A stretch of DNA of 64,000 nt from Breviolum minutum Mf 1.05b.01 (lineage: Eukaryota > Sar > Dinophyceae > Suessiales > Symbiodiniaceae), in NCBI GenBank assembly GCA_000507305.1, contig DF240029.1:1-64000 (forward strand). The letters run 5' to 3'. Position 1 is the first letter of the stretch, and each line of letters opens with the position of its first letter. The position numbers and the translations under genes are program-made. A model generated the notes under the pieces. That model was not told the origin of the DNA and ran no database searches. It saw only the letters and a list, made by a program, of their open reading frames with translations. Shown here in pieces: positions 9,243 through 20,299 of the stretch.

Positions 9243-11960
9243 TCGAGTTGCAGGCAATGTGCAGCTGCTGGATCAGTTTTTGTACAGATGCTTTTTCGGA
9301 GCAGCCTTAGTTGGTGTTACTTGATACTTTGGCAGATTTGTGGACGGGTCCAAGACTCATGACAGGACGACTTTTGGAAAAAAAATTGAGTATTGATTTA
9401 GTTTGTCTATTTTCCTTGCTGCCTTGGTTGTGTGTCACACAGCAGTTCATTTGGAGCCTCATCAGGTCATGCCCGGTGCGTGCCAGCATCGCACAAGTCG
9501 CCTTTTTCACTTCTCACGGTCTTTGAACCTCGGCTGACCTGAGAACAGATGTGGAACTGGTAGCAGATCTTGATGGTGTCTGGATTTCTAGATGTTTTAA
9601 AAGGTTCCCAAAAGAGACCCCCATTCAACCATAAGGCTCTTGTTTTTGTTTGGGCGGTCGATTGAAAAACGCTGGATGTATATTTGTATACACCGTACAT
9701 TGATCATATGGTTGCAAATATACTATACATATCTCTATATATATATACATGATATACATTATTAACAGGTGGCTTTTGTTACTATTAAACATTGAATATT
9801 CTTATGTGATGGTTGGGTTCATTTTTTCTCATCCTGCTTTCCAATATCCGGTGTTCCACCAGTTGATACGGGAAAAAACAGAGGTTGGAGTCGGTGGTTT
9901 GCCTTTCGAGAGGTCGAGGGGGGTGGGAAAGGATGTAACTTGGTATGTGCAGAGATGGATGATAGGTCTAGATGAGATGATCTGTATAAACCTGTCAGCT
10001 GATGTAGGATCAGCATGATTTTTTACGTGTTTCAATTTGAAATGATGTGGAAAATAATGGAACACGAACGTTTCACGCGATTCTTCTGCTCGAGTCTCCT
10101 ACATAAATTTTACGCTCTTTAATTTATACAAGCACAGCAATATGCATTTGTAATGTGTATTTTACATATACATATACAGATATCAGATGTTCAAATAGCA
10201 GAATGACTGTTTGCTTCGACTTAAAACTAGACAAATGCATCAGTTTCTTGATGTAGAGTACGACTGGCCTGATGTACACTGAAGTAGGAAATCATTTTAG
10301 TTTTGGGTGTTCGTTCACCCAATGCAAGGAAGTGTGGAGGAATGTGACTTTCATTTACTGTGCCCTTTTCATCAAGTGGCACCGCTGTCCACGAACTATG
10401 CAGAAAATAACAGAAATGGTTTCAGTTTGGGAATGCTAGCCTGCCCTTGACAATTGGAAGAATGGGTTTGTGAGAGATCCAAATTATTCAGAATTCTTCT
10501 TTTGTTCCCAGTACCAACTCCGTTTACGTTTCCCCATTCCAAACTTTCCAGTCTGATAGGTGTTACTAGTGTGTTTTCAAGATGTTTCACAAAGATGAGT
10601 TGCCGTTTGGTTTGTTGATCCATTTGAGCCATCCTTGTATCATCCCATGGATTCACTGTGAGGCATTAGCGAGTCGCCTCAGTCAGACAGAGTCTGATGA
10701 GATGGAGAGCGACGAGAATGGCGTGAATCTTCACTCAGGTGTGGTTTTTGATTGAAGGATCCAGAAAAACAAGGAAGATGTCGGTGAAGGAATTGGAAAA
10801 AACAAAGGGCATGAAAGAGATCACCTTTTTAAGATGAGATGGTTTCGAGTCGGTGGTTTTTTGTTGGTTGCCAAAGTTCATCCAACTATGATTCAAGAAC
10901 TAATATGTTTTCAGTAGTAGATTCCCTTTGCTGAATCTTGGGGTTATCACTTCTCTTCTTTTGAAGTTTGAAGTATAGTGGAACCCTTAGAAATTATCAC
11001 ACACATCATACATCATGTATACATCATATATAAATATAATTAAGTATACATCAATGTTGTACCTGTTTGGTAGGAAAGTATCATCCACTGAGCTTTGTAA
11101 AAAAACCCACCATTGCTTCCATCCTCCAAGGCCCTGGTAGCTGCTACCGCCGCGGTTGGCTCCAACGATTGCCAAGGCTCTTGGACGCTTCACCCGCGGA
11201 GGCGCCGGGCCGGGGGGTGGAACGTTGGTGGTTGGTGTTTGGGTCCCCGGTGTGTGTTTCTTGTTGGTTGGTGGATGTTGAAGGGTTTCTGTTTCATTTT
11301 TGGGAGCTGGCTCTTGGCACTTTTTTTTTGTTGGAAATGGAGAAGTGTTTGTTTTTGTTTTTCTTGGTGAGAATTTAATTAGACTTCTGCAAATCCAACA
11401 AGAAGGTTTTGTATCGCTTTGTTAGTTTGAGAGGGACACTCTTGGCTTCAATTAGCTGCCACGTTGAAGTAGTTATCTGATCCCTCCAAGACGATATTTT
11501 CCTACACAAGCCTTGGGTCATTTTCCACTGAGCCATGATCATGGCAGGAAGGGACAATCTACCCATAACATCATTTCTCAACCGCATTTCTCAACATTTC
11601 CCAATGAAAACGGAGGTTTTTGTAGCGATCCCCGGCCCTTTCGGCACGGCCAAGGTGCGTTCAGGTGATGCTGAAGTGGAGAAACCAAGCTGTGAAGATC
11701 CATCTTTGGTGACTTTCTTGGAATCCGCTGACTTGGGGAAGGATTCATTTTTTTGGATGTTGGCTGGTTCCTGGTTGCTTTTGGAAATCATGTTTTTCTT
11801 TGTACATTTCGAATTAAAGAGGTAGTGTTTGGGTAGTAGTTATACTGCAAGTCCATTTCCTGCGGCAATATATATCTAAATGTATTTGTGCCCAGATTGA
11901 TGTGTGACTTATATTGACTACATATTTGTGGTGGGACTTTCGTGCGGCTTGACAAACGAG
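9243..11960. other. long stretch without a supported gene
   Basis: AT-rich with scattered short frames. The only coding-like interval is about 11113-11215, GC-rich and open in several frames on both strands (minus reading with an RGGSSYQG segment, plus reading Arg-rich at its end). A possible micro-exon lies at 11623-11651. Nothing is firm enough to call. Confidence 0.4.
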
Positions 11961-12080
11961 GCTGGTTTTGAAGCGAAGCATCAAGTCCGAGAGACCTTGC
12001 GGGAGAGGCGTTTGGCGCTGCTGAATCCTGGCAATGCATCTGGGCTCAGTGAATGGCGGGCGAGATTGCTGGCCACTTGA
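11961..12080 (+). CDS. putative terminal exon, hypothetical protein
   Basis: After an AG at 11959-11960 one frame runs 39 codons to TGA at 12078. The peptide is Arg-rich and helical (KHQVRETLRERRLALLNPG, then SEWRARLL). GC-rich third positions contrast with the AT-rich surroundings. Upstream exons not identified. Confidence 0.45.
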   Translation, partial: AGFEAKHQVRETLRERRLALLNPGNASGLSEWRARLLAT

Positions 12081-12775
12081 TGGTTGTTATATGTTCATGT
12101 AAATAATATGATTAATCAGCCCCCTGTATTGTTGAAAATTCCAAGCCGAAGCCTTTTTTTCAAGACTTATATGTTTGAAACTACTTTCACAGGCGGCACG
12201 AGGTAGGGTTGCAAATAAGTTGCACATCTACTATATAACAAAATTGGAGAACACATGATACATTCAGCAAGACTCAGGTGGTTGAAGAAAACGGTCTGGA
12301 ACTGAGCCGCTGAAGATGGGTTATTTTGATGTTTACGGGAGGTCAAAGGGGAGCGTAGAGGTCACAATGTCGTCACCACTTTCTTCGAAAACATACAACT
12401 TGATTTGTGTACTTGGAAATAGTTTTGCGGGAATGCCAGATTGTGCAACTGCCACTGGATGCTTTTCGGAATGTTTGATGGTATTATCCTCCTCATTTTT
12501 TGAATTGAGAATGTGCACTCATGTTGTTGAACTAGCTATGCTTGTATATGCTATGATTTGCCACCAAACAACCTTGCATCAGCTGTAAGCTAAGATTGTC
12601 GCATTCCAGAGTTGCTTCATGATAGAATTAAGCCAATATTCCTGAAACATCCCATACACACAAAGCACAAAAAGGGATCTGAATATGCTTTCTGGCGTTT
12701 TATATTAAGCTCCACCCCATTTTTTCGGGCAAAGCTTTGTGTTGCTCAGGTGGTTTGGTGCTCGCCTCCCAACAG

Positions 12776-12859
12776 TGCATTTGCTCCGAGACTCGTACCT
12801 CTTATGAGACCTTACTGTCCGATCCGACGGCCGGGAGCCTCAAGCGTGAAGGGAATCCT
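12776..12859 (+). CDS. possible exon, frame ambiguous
   Basis: Follows an AACAG acceptor. One frame gives a Ser/Thr-rich peptide (SETRTSYETLLSDPTAGSL). A second frame is also open and more basic. It lies just upstream of the better supported exons at 12894-13215. Confidence 0.3.
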
Positions 12860-12893
12860 TTGAAGGACCTGAATTCAGGGGGAATTATTGCAG

Positions 12894-13215
12894 TTACACC
12901 TTTTTATCCCCCCTTTTCCCCCCAATCTGCCCCTTGCGAAATCTTTTCCAACATCTCTGGATATGGTACCCGTTGTCTTCCGGAAAAAAAACAGGCCATC
13001 AGTTGAAGGTAAGTTTCCTAGTTATGTATTAATTTATAGATTTTGGTTAGGTGATACTTCTACATCCCAAATCAGGTTGGATTGTTCCCCGTGGCCTGTT
13101 CGCTCCACCTAGACACCAGGCCCGTCATACCTTTGCCTTGATGGTGAACATCACCTGCAGCCGGGAAGCTGAGTATAGGGAAGATGAGGACTTCCAAATG
13201 TGTTGGATGACCTAA
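12894..13215 (+). CDS. two-exon fragment, hypothetical protein
   Basis: Exon 12894-13008 ends in a strong GTAAGT donor. A 67-base intron ends at AG 13074-13075. Exon 13076-13215 then continues the frame exactly (VVFRKKNRPSVEG joined to WIVPRGLFAPPRHQ) to a TAA at 13213. The second exon is hydrophilic and acidic at its end (SREAEYREDEDF). The phase match across a consensus donor makes this a good exon pair. Function unknown. Confidence 0.5.
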
Positions 13216-13308
13216 CAAGACACGAAAAAAGAAAAACAGATTCAAGTGAAGCCCAAAGAGATGAATCCATGACAAAATTTTGACGAAGTCTTTGCCAATT
13301 TGCTGCAG

Positions 13309-13415
13309 GTGAAGTGGAACTCCAAAGTGAAACTTCGTCCCTTGCAGTGTTGCCAACTTCTTTGGAATCACGTGCCCTTGAGACGATAATGATGGATGAT
13401 GTTGAGGTCATGTAG
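13309..13415 (+). CDS. putative terminal exon, acidic
   Basis: AG acceptor at 13307-13308. One frame runs 35 codons (GEVELQSETSSLAVLPTSLE) to TAG at 13413. Could be an alternative 3-prime exon of the 12894-13215 gene, but the phases do not join simply. Confidence 0.4.
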
Positions 13416-13762
13416 AAGCTGAGTGGAACTTGAAAAAAAACGCCCAACTTTGTTTGCCATCCATGTGAATGTGAATTATTTGTTCCATGCTTTATGGGCC
13501 CACCAACACCGGCAGCTATGTAAAAGTCACAGGTATTGTGGTGGACTTGGGTGTGCATGATGCTCCGGATTTGCATCTTGGATTACACTGGCAGAGAAGA
13601 CTTCTTCATCTAAGCAAAACAAGCCTTTGAAGCAGATTTGTACATGCATCCCGAATCCAACTTTTCCATCATCATTTCCATTTGTTTTTTCCAATTTCTT
13701 CCAAATTCAACAACCAATTTTTGATTTCCCAAAACAAAAAACGAGCTTGCCGTTTCTTTCAG

Positions 13763-14150
13763 GAAACCCTTGTCCCTCAACCTGGCCTTGTCCGACTGCG
13801 AGCTCCGGCGCCGGCCGCTCTCGGTAACTACGCAACGGGATTCCACGTTGTCGCAGCGAAGTAGCAACAGCAGCAGCCAGGGTAGCAGCACAGTGGCAAC
13901 TTGGGGTAAAGCCATGACCTTTGGTGAACCACCTTTGTTGCGGGTTGTGGGTGTTGCAACTTTGGTTATGGATACTTGGCTTTTCAACAAATGTTTGAAA
14001 GGGAAGGGTGGAAGTGGAATTGACTTGGAGATGCGGGAGATTTGGCGACATGAAGTTTTTTTTTTGGAGATTTTTTTGATCCAGACTCATCAATCCTCAT
14101 TTTCAGCCCTAAGACAGGAATGTGTTGCTAGAATCTTGCAACATGTTTGA
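13763..14150 (+). CDS. two-exon C-terminal fragment, Ser-rich protein
   Basis: Exon 13763-13905 (acceptor TTTCAG, donor GTAAAG) encodes an Arg/Ser-rich peptide (SVTTQRDSTLSQRSSNSSSQ). It joins in phase 1 to 14107-14150, adding ALRQECVARILQHV and a TGA. The Ser-rich part is probably disordered. A downstream open stretch to about 14295 (PSIWDSPHKDLQEPDDAEMA) does not fit this phase and may be an alternative exon. Confidence 0.5.
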
Positions 14151-14345
14151 TATCCAACATCCAACTTTACAAAATTTACTGGTTCCACCCAGCATCTGGG
14201 ACTCACCACACAAGGATTTGCAAGAGCCGGATGATGCTGAAATGGCTGATTTACGGTCTCCTCGTTGGTACCTGGATATTGGAGGTGGGGTTCTCTGCAG
14301 GAAGTTGTGGACGTACTTATTAGCTTGATGGTCATGGGGAGGTGG

Positions 14346-14383
<38 letters not shown>
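14346..14383. repeat. ATG/GAT microsatellite
   Basis: About twelve consecutive GAT units in what is probably intron or intergenic DNA. Confidence 0.9.
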
Positions 14384-14528
14384 GTCATGACAACCATTAT
14401 CATCGGAATCATCACAATGGATGGAGATTATCATTGTCAGGTTGATGTATCATCAAAGATACATATGTACATCATCAAGGATCATAGAGAGAAGGCCAGA
14501 CTCGCCAGCCGTGAATCGTACTTTAGGT

Positions 14529-14750
14529 AGGCCCCACAGATTTCGGTCACCTCTGCGGAAAAAACAACTCCCTTCCAAAGCTGATGCTTTCCCGATAATA
14601 CAAGCTGCAGGCCTTCTACACGCTTGCGTGTCCTATCCGTTGGTGTTGGATGTGTTAGAGCTGGTCGGACAGCTACAGCTGGAACTATTGGAGGTGACCA
14701 GTCAGGAGGAGGAGCTGGGCAGTTGGATGGAGCAGCAACATGGATCTTGA
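14529..14750 (+). CDS. putative exon, Leu/Glu-rich helix
   Basis: Open to TGA at 14748-14750. The C-terminal part (LVLDVLELVGQLQLELLEVT) looks like an amphipathic helix or short coiled coil. The minus strand is also open here with a Pro-rich reading, so strand is inferred from the plus-strand neighbours. Confidence 0.35.
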   Translation, partial: RPHRFRSPLRKKQLPSKADAFPIIQAAGLLHACVSYPLVLDVLELVGQLQLELLEVTSQEEELGSWMEQQHGS

Positions 14751-14837
14751 TATTGGTATGAAATTTATATTCTGCACTTGTGAAACCATATATAGATTTA
14801 TTATATACAACCGGGCTTAGCAAGTTTTGGGGCTTAG

Positions 14838-14990
14838 CAAGATTTTACTTCGACTCGAAGCGAGCCACCGAAAGGTTTGCGAAGTCTCATCGGTAACACC
14901 TTCCGCAACTTGGGAACCTTTGAATATTCCACTAATCCTACAAGGGCTTGTAGAGAGTCAAAGTTGGAGTTTTTCAAACCCTGGCCATAA
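14838..14990 (+). CDS. putative terminal exon, hypothetical protein
   Basis: Acceptor in a tandem GGGCTTAGCAAG repeat, then 50 codons to TAA at 14988 (SEPPKGLRSLIGNTFRNLGT). Hydrophilic, basic, GC-rich third positions. No family recognised. Confidence 0.5.
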   Translation, partial: QDFTSTRSEPPKGLRSLIGNTFRNLGTFEYSTNPTRACRESKLEFFKPWP

Positions 14991-15111
14991 AGAATCTTGA
15001 GATTCCTGGGTGGATATGCAATAGATATCACTTAGACATCAGTCGAGGAGTTGTAGGGGTCAATCTCGATGGTGTTTCCTGTTGGGTCAGGTTTTTTTTT
15101 CCCTTCGCAAG

Positions 15112-15385
15112 CATCTATACATGTTGTGGGCGTCGAACAGAACACCAAAAATGCAGCCAATACTTCTTGGAAAACAGATTTTTGTGGAATCCCGTGAAGC
15201 TGAAGGAGATCCTACTGGAACGAACGACTTCAGACGGGAGCCCAAAGCAGCGACGCAGCTCATTGCTGTTTATGTCCCTTGGCGTGTTGGAGAAGAAAAA
15301 GGGAAACAAAAATGCTTGGACATTGGAAGGGTTGGGGAGGACTTCACTTTTTGAAAGTATTTGTGGTTGTTACATCCTCACATGA
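15112..15385 (+). CDS. putative exon, basic hypothetical protein
   Basis: After an AG at 15110-15111 a frame stays open to 15385. The convincing part is about 15125-15300 (YFLENRFLWNPVKLKEILLE, then a Ser/Lys/Arg-rich stretch). A second overlapping frame is open over the same bases. The true exon end is not defined and the last part is probably intron. Confidence 0.4.
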
Positions 15386-15980
15386 GGATGTATTGATAGA
15401 TAAAGAATGGAATGCCTAGGCTATGATGGACAACATGGAGGAACGTTCATTAGCCATAGATCCACTGGTACTGGTTGTTGCTTCCCATGTGATCCTGAAA
15501 GCTTTCTTACTTCACCATTTTGAAGTCATTGGAAGTGAACATTTCCCAACTTGTTGCCAACCATGTTTTGGTCTGTTTTCTGTCATCTTGAGGCCTGTCA
15601 CCATCGATGAAGATACTTTGAGCGAAGAGGCGGGGTTTTGAAGCGGAAGATGTAGTCTGAATGAGTCTTCGAAGATGGCATGAAGATGGCATGATTGGAA
15701 TGATTTTGGAGTCTGGAAAGGTGTTTATTTCATATTTATTTCCAAAAGTTGCGATCCCTTGAATCAACCTTTGAATGTCCAAGGTTGATTTTTTTCTATG
15801 TCGCTTTGACCTTGGCAGGATCAGTTTTCAGCATTGGTGGGGCTGGGATTCTCAGTGGGGTGGGACAAACCTGTCACTGGTTGAAAATGGTTCAATCCTT
15901 AAGCTGGTTGAAAAAACTCTTCAGAAAGATGGAAGACACACAATCATGGACCCATTGGAAGCCACTTTTTTTAAATTTCA

Positions 15981-16090
15981 GCATCACAGCACCATCACAT
16001 CACCATCAGAATCACATCACCATCATAAGCCATCAGAATTTACATCACCATCATAACATCACAACCCATCATAACCATCATAACCATCAG
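15981..16090. repeat. CATCAC-type low-complexity tract
   Basis: Imperfect repeats of ATCACC/ATCATAACC units. Open frames across it give His/Asn-rich peptides that are not believable proteins. Confidence 0.8.
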
Positions 16091-16123
16091 AAGACACGCA
16101 TATTTGAATGGTTACACACCTAG

Positions 16124-16243
16124 GATCCTGGGCACCATCCGGGCGGTGAACGACGAGTTTTCGTTGCCTGCGTCCTCGAATCCACCTGGCACAGATCTGC
16201 GCATCAACGCCCTCAACGTCACTTGGGTTTACCAAACGGCCAG
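16124..16243 (+). CDS. putative exon, hypothetical protein
   Basis: Acceptor CCTAG at 16119-16123. High GC at third positions. The plus frame reads GTIRAVNDEFSLPASSNPPG and continues with an Ile/Val-rich strand. A GA donor (GGCCAG/GATGG) at 16244 is a candidate. A 283-codon minus frame also covers this exon but is judged an antisense shadow. Confidence 0.5.
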
Positions 16244-16623
16244 GATGGAGGAGATGTTTTTTTTTCCCCTTGCAGGTTACGCGTGGATGCATATTTTTGA
16301 TGTGCTTTTGTGGCTGCCAAGGATTTTTTGGAATGAGATATGATACCTTTGTGGGAGGTTTTGCTGTTTTTCTTTTTGTTTTGTGTTGCATTTGTGTTGG
16401 CCAAACAGCATCCAATTGGAACAAAGGACAAACATTTATATTGTATATACTCGATCTTGAATAAATGTCTGTGGCAAGTCGAAGATGTCCACCCGGTTTT
16501 TGAACTAAGGTTTTCAATTTCATGTTGGGGTTGTCCCCCCCAGGATGCAATCGTGGCAAAGGTTTAGGTTGGGATTGCCTATCAAAAATAACAATCCTTG
16601 GTGGTGACTGGAATCCTGGGCAG

Positions 16624-16744
16624 GGGGACAACCGCAAGTTGTAAGTACCCAATGCCTGCTCCGAAACGCATCGACCAACAAGGCGCCTTTGACGTTGGTC
16701 GTACCATGTGCCCGAAGTATCGATGGAGCCGAGGCCGTGAATGA
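16624..16744 (+). CDS. coding-like segment, strand uncertain
   Basis: GC-rich stretch open on plus (KYPMPAPKRIDQQGAFDVGR, stop at 16742) and in two minus frames. It contains an internal GTAAGT at 16641 that could be a donor, in which case the plus exon ends there. Listed because base composition says coding, although the frame cannot be decided by eye. Confidence 0.3.
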
Positions 16745-16888
16745 GAAGCTTTCCGACAGAGATGAGTGTTTCCAGATGGTGTACATGTGTATAAATAGTT
16801 GAACAAAAGTATATATCTAATTTCTTGTATTTATGCAGATCTATTGTATCTGATTGTTGATATATTGGTATCTGTACATTATCTAAAC

Positions 16889-16992
16889 ATACACCCTGGA
16901 AAATTAACATGGAACCTAAAAATCACCCAATTGAAAAGGAACATCATCTTCCAAACCTCCATTTTTGGGTTTCATGTTTATGTTCATGGGTG
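16889..16992. mobile_element. fold-back element, family C copy 2
   Basis: Arms 16890-16920 (ACACCCTGGAAAATTAACAT) and about 16962-16992 are imperfect inverted repeats, with the family-typical CATCTTCCAAACC centre. It ends 15 bases before the acceptor of the exon at 17008. Confidence 0.7.
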
Positions 16993-17007
16993 CTGGAAAT
17001 AATTCAG

Positions 17008-20000
17008 TATCAGATTTCGATATTGCTGATCTATTGGAGTCTTCTCCCGAGATCTCGATTGCGCCAGGATCGTGTCCTCGGACCCACATTAGAAGGTGCA
17101 ACAACCATGTGTTTTGGGGGGAGCCAAAAAGAGTTGAAAACTCCATGGGAATTTTGTCGGATTTTTTGTCCAATCTGAGAAACTGCCATGAAGTTGATGA
17201 AATTGCAAGTTGTATATAGATTTGGGTGTTTCCAAAAATAGGGGTATATACCCCAAAATGGATGGTTTATGATGGAAAATTCCTATTTTTCAATGGATGA
17301 TTTTGGGGGATTTTACCCACTATTTTCGGAAAAGCACCCATTTGGAGGGTCAATCCTGGGAGCTTCACCGGCCTGACCTGCAAAGCAGGCCTTTTAGTGA
17401 TGCAATTGCGAGTGCAGTGTGAGCCCACCGAGAGCCCGTTGTTGAAAGCGGATGAATTTTTGGACCCCTCCGAAGGCATGTTGAGGACACTGAGATGCTG
17501 GAAGTTTGTGGGGGGCTTTTGGTATGGGGAGAGTTTTCTTCATGGGTTCGGTTTTTTGGAAAGTTACTCCAGGCATGTCCAGGACATGACTTTTTTGCCA
17601 CCAGTTTCCTATGGCACATGCTTTTGTAGGCTTCAGAGGTTTGTTGATGGGTTATCGGGACCCAGACCAGAATACTTGTTCCAAATACATCTTTTTTTCC
17701 GTTGTGCACAGGCAAGATCTTTGATTTCCCATTCCAACCAAAGATATTAATGACATCCTGATACCTTTGAGCCGAAGGACGCATCCCACCAAAGAAAGCC
17801 ATACAGTGTCATCCAAGTTGATTTCAGCCAAACAGCTCTCTGCCTGGCTCTTGCCAGAAGTGCCTTGGTTGAAGGGAGTGGTTGAGGTGGCAGATTCAAG
17901 GGCATCCGTGACGAAATGGGAATTTCTAGTTAGCTTGCTATAAAAACAGCAGCAAAATCTTGGCATTTCCAGATTTTTTTTTGCAAGCCCCTGATGTTGG
18001 AGGGAACTTTGTTCAAAATCTAAAATCATGGTTGGTCAACCAACCCCCCCAACGTACCCCCCAAAAATAAGGGTTTAATGAGGCCTTACTAAGGGAAACC
18101 AATGATTACTAAGCCATAAAAAAAACTCCATGGTTGGTCACCTTTCCCTCCGCCAGGATCCCGCGCGGCACCTGCTAAAGACGAGCTTCGCAGATGTGGA
18201 TTTGACGCAACACCAGGGGCGACCGATACTGCTGGCATGTGAAAAGGTAACATGTCGTGTCTCACAAGAGGAGGACCCATGGGGGGATTGGAAGAGGGGT
18301 GATGGCCTCTGATGAAGTTGGAAGCAGTTGAGGTGTTGAGGGTTGAGGGATTCTTTTTGCTTTGCTAGAAACTCTTGAACATGCCTTTGGTATGCTCCAT
18401 GATACATAACTTGCGACCAAACTCCACAAAGTCAAAGTGATGAAAAGCCAACTATTTCACCATTTCCCTTCAAAAACTACACTTTTGCGCCGAGTCCAAA
18501 GAGGAACTGCACTTCAAGATCGACATGTCAGAGGTGATGTTGCATGTGAGCCAATACGATGTCAGTTTATTATCCATGCTCTTCCGCAGCTTGAACACTC
18601 CCAGTGGTGCGGTTCGCGTGGATCCGGAGGTCGACGAGTCGGACGTGAATCCCACACCAAAGACTTCGGTGGAGTTGATGGCTGCAGGGCTTTCTGTGAG
18701 GCTCTTGCAAAATGTGCAAGGAAGAGAGAAGGTCTTGGTGCGTTTGGATATTGGAACTCAAGAACTTCATTTGGTTCAGGAAGAGGAGCTTCAATTGTTG
18801 CGGTATAGCTTACAGCCCCTTGGTGTTGAAAAGGATTCCAAGACACCTGACCAGTTCTTGCATCTTTTTTTGGAAAAACCACCCAAAAAACACACAGACA
18901 CACACACGCACACTGACAAAAGGTCAGAGACCAGTGTCAAGTTTTATGTCACGATGTGAGATGTGGAATGTGATCCATTGTTTACTTACAAACATTAACC
19001 ACAAAGTAAAGGAAGAGGGATTAACACTGGTTTTGAACATCACAACTTTCTTTGGTGCGGGTACGTCGGAATGATCAGTTCCGACATCCTCCCAGCTCAT
19101 GAGTAGCTTCGTTGACAGTGGACTAACGAGTGGGCCACTGCCCCCTTCTTAAAGAATATGTTCAGAAATTGAATAATTAGAAGTTGCGGTTACTTACATC
19201 ATCTTACATCTACTTAGCTCAACCTGCTGGCTATCGGTCTTAGATACACACTTGGACACACACACACACACACACACATAAATGGCATTTTCCGGAACAT
19301 TCCCATTTCATCTCACATGAATCTGGCGATTTTTTTGTTTAGAAAATGGACTAGTGAAGCTGAGGCATGTGCTGCTGTCAGATCGACAACAGGAGTTGAT
19401 TTTATTGCGCTTCTTTGGAGAAGAAAACAATCCTTGTGCCAAGATACGTTACACCAAACAAAAGTGTCCAGAAACATCGCTATTGTTGGGACATTTGCAA
19501 ATCTTGGCACATTGGAATCTCTTTAGCACCTTGGCACAACCGCTGGTTGAGGTGAATTCTAAATACCTTGAGTTGATTCTTTCCGTGGGACATCCAACTG
19601 CCGGAAGGCTCTTTCTTGAGGATTCTAGAACATTGGTGTGGTTCCTAAGATACTCAGGCCCTCAGAAAAACCACATGAAACTTCACAGATACACTGTGAC
19701 TGCATCATAAAATGTCATAAAGACACAAAAACCATCAAACACTGTCCAACAAAAAACGGAATTATATATATTTTTTTAAAAACAAATTACATATATATTT
19801 CCCCTGCAAACATCATAGGCAGGCCCGACTTTTCAAGGCTGTCTTTTTTGGATTTCACCATCTTAGGCGCCCTGGTTGTATACCTTATGACCTTGAAGAG
19901 CACCGTCATGGCTTTACAGGGTCCTCGACAATCCTACGCTCCACCCTCGCCACGGCGTGGCACCCGACGACTCTCGCAAGCTCCACCGGTGCAACGGAAG

Positions 20001-20299
20001 CAAGGCATTAATGGCATGGTTTTGAGAGGACGGTTTCAGCAGATCTTGTTCTATGTGCCAACTTTTGGTGAAGGACACCCGTGGGGTAAGTGGGGGCAAC
20101 ACACACACACACAAGTTGTGTATATAGTTAGTTCTTTTTAGATTTGTTGATGCGACCCTTCCTCATGATTTTGGTAAGCCCCTTGAAACTGTGTTCATGG
20201 TCATCTTTGTGTCTTTGTCAAAGTCGCTGTTTGGTGCTCCTAGAAATTGTTTATTTTTTGACTGTTCAGCCGATAGTTCGTCTCCCATGGTTGGCCAAG
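17008..20299 (+). CDS. VPS13/chorein-like lipid-transfer protein, internal exons
   Basis: Exons 17008-17095, 17335-17396, 17744-17928, 18157-18246, 18495-18822, 19343-19551, 19819-19837, 19867-20067, 20142-20173 and from 20270 join in phase. Donors are GTGCAA, GTGATG, GTTAGC, GTAACA, GTGTTG, GTGAAT, a GC donor at 19838, GTGAAG and GTAAGC. The part from 18157 reads as alternating beta strands typical of the repeating-beta-groove family (ADVDLTQHQGRPILLACE, HFKIDMSEVMLHVSQYDVSL, ELMAAGLSVRLLQNVQGRE). VPS13-type proteins bridge membranes at contact sites and move phospholipids, and are usually over 3000 residues, so this would be a middle portion. The first two exons are the least certain. The family call is from peptide pattern only. 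Confidence 0.5.
17224..17340. mobile_element. fold-back element, family B copy 1
   Basis: Arms TGGGTGTTTCCAAAAATAG and CTATTTTCGGAAAAGCACCCA with an interior CCCCAAAATGGATGG / CAATGGATGATTTTGGGG hairpin. Second copy at 48546. In the gene model the right arm supplies the AG acceptor of the exon at 17335. Confidence 0.75.
18027..18140. mobile_element. family D element flanked by a 12-base direct repeat
   Basis: CATGGTTGGTCA occurs at about 18028-18039 and again at about 18129-18140, bracketing a C-run (CAACCCCCCCCAACGTACC-like) and a TTACTAAG segment. The right copy lies just upstream of the acceptor of the exon at 18157. A reverse-oriented relative lies at 22745-22855. Confidence 0.55.
19250..19279. 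repeat. CA microsatellite in intron
   Basis: Uninterrupted (CA)n within the intron between exons 18495-18822 and 19343-19551; further short CA runs lie at 18888-18912 and 20099-20113. Confidence 0.9.

Noticed and set aside
16059..16910. 283-codon open frame on the minus strand
   Set aside because: It runs through AT-rich intron-like DNA, overlaps a better plus-strand exon (16124-16243) and a family C element, and shows no coherent domain; probably an antisense shadow.
18888..18959. C-terminal extension of the exon at 18495 through a His/Thr-rich stretch
   Set aside because: It is translation of a CA microsatellite beyond a phase-consistent donor at 18823.
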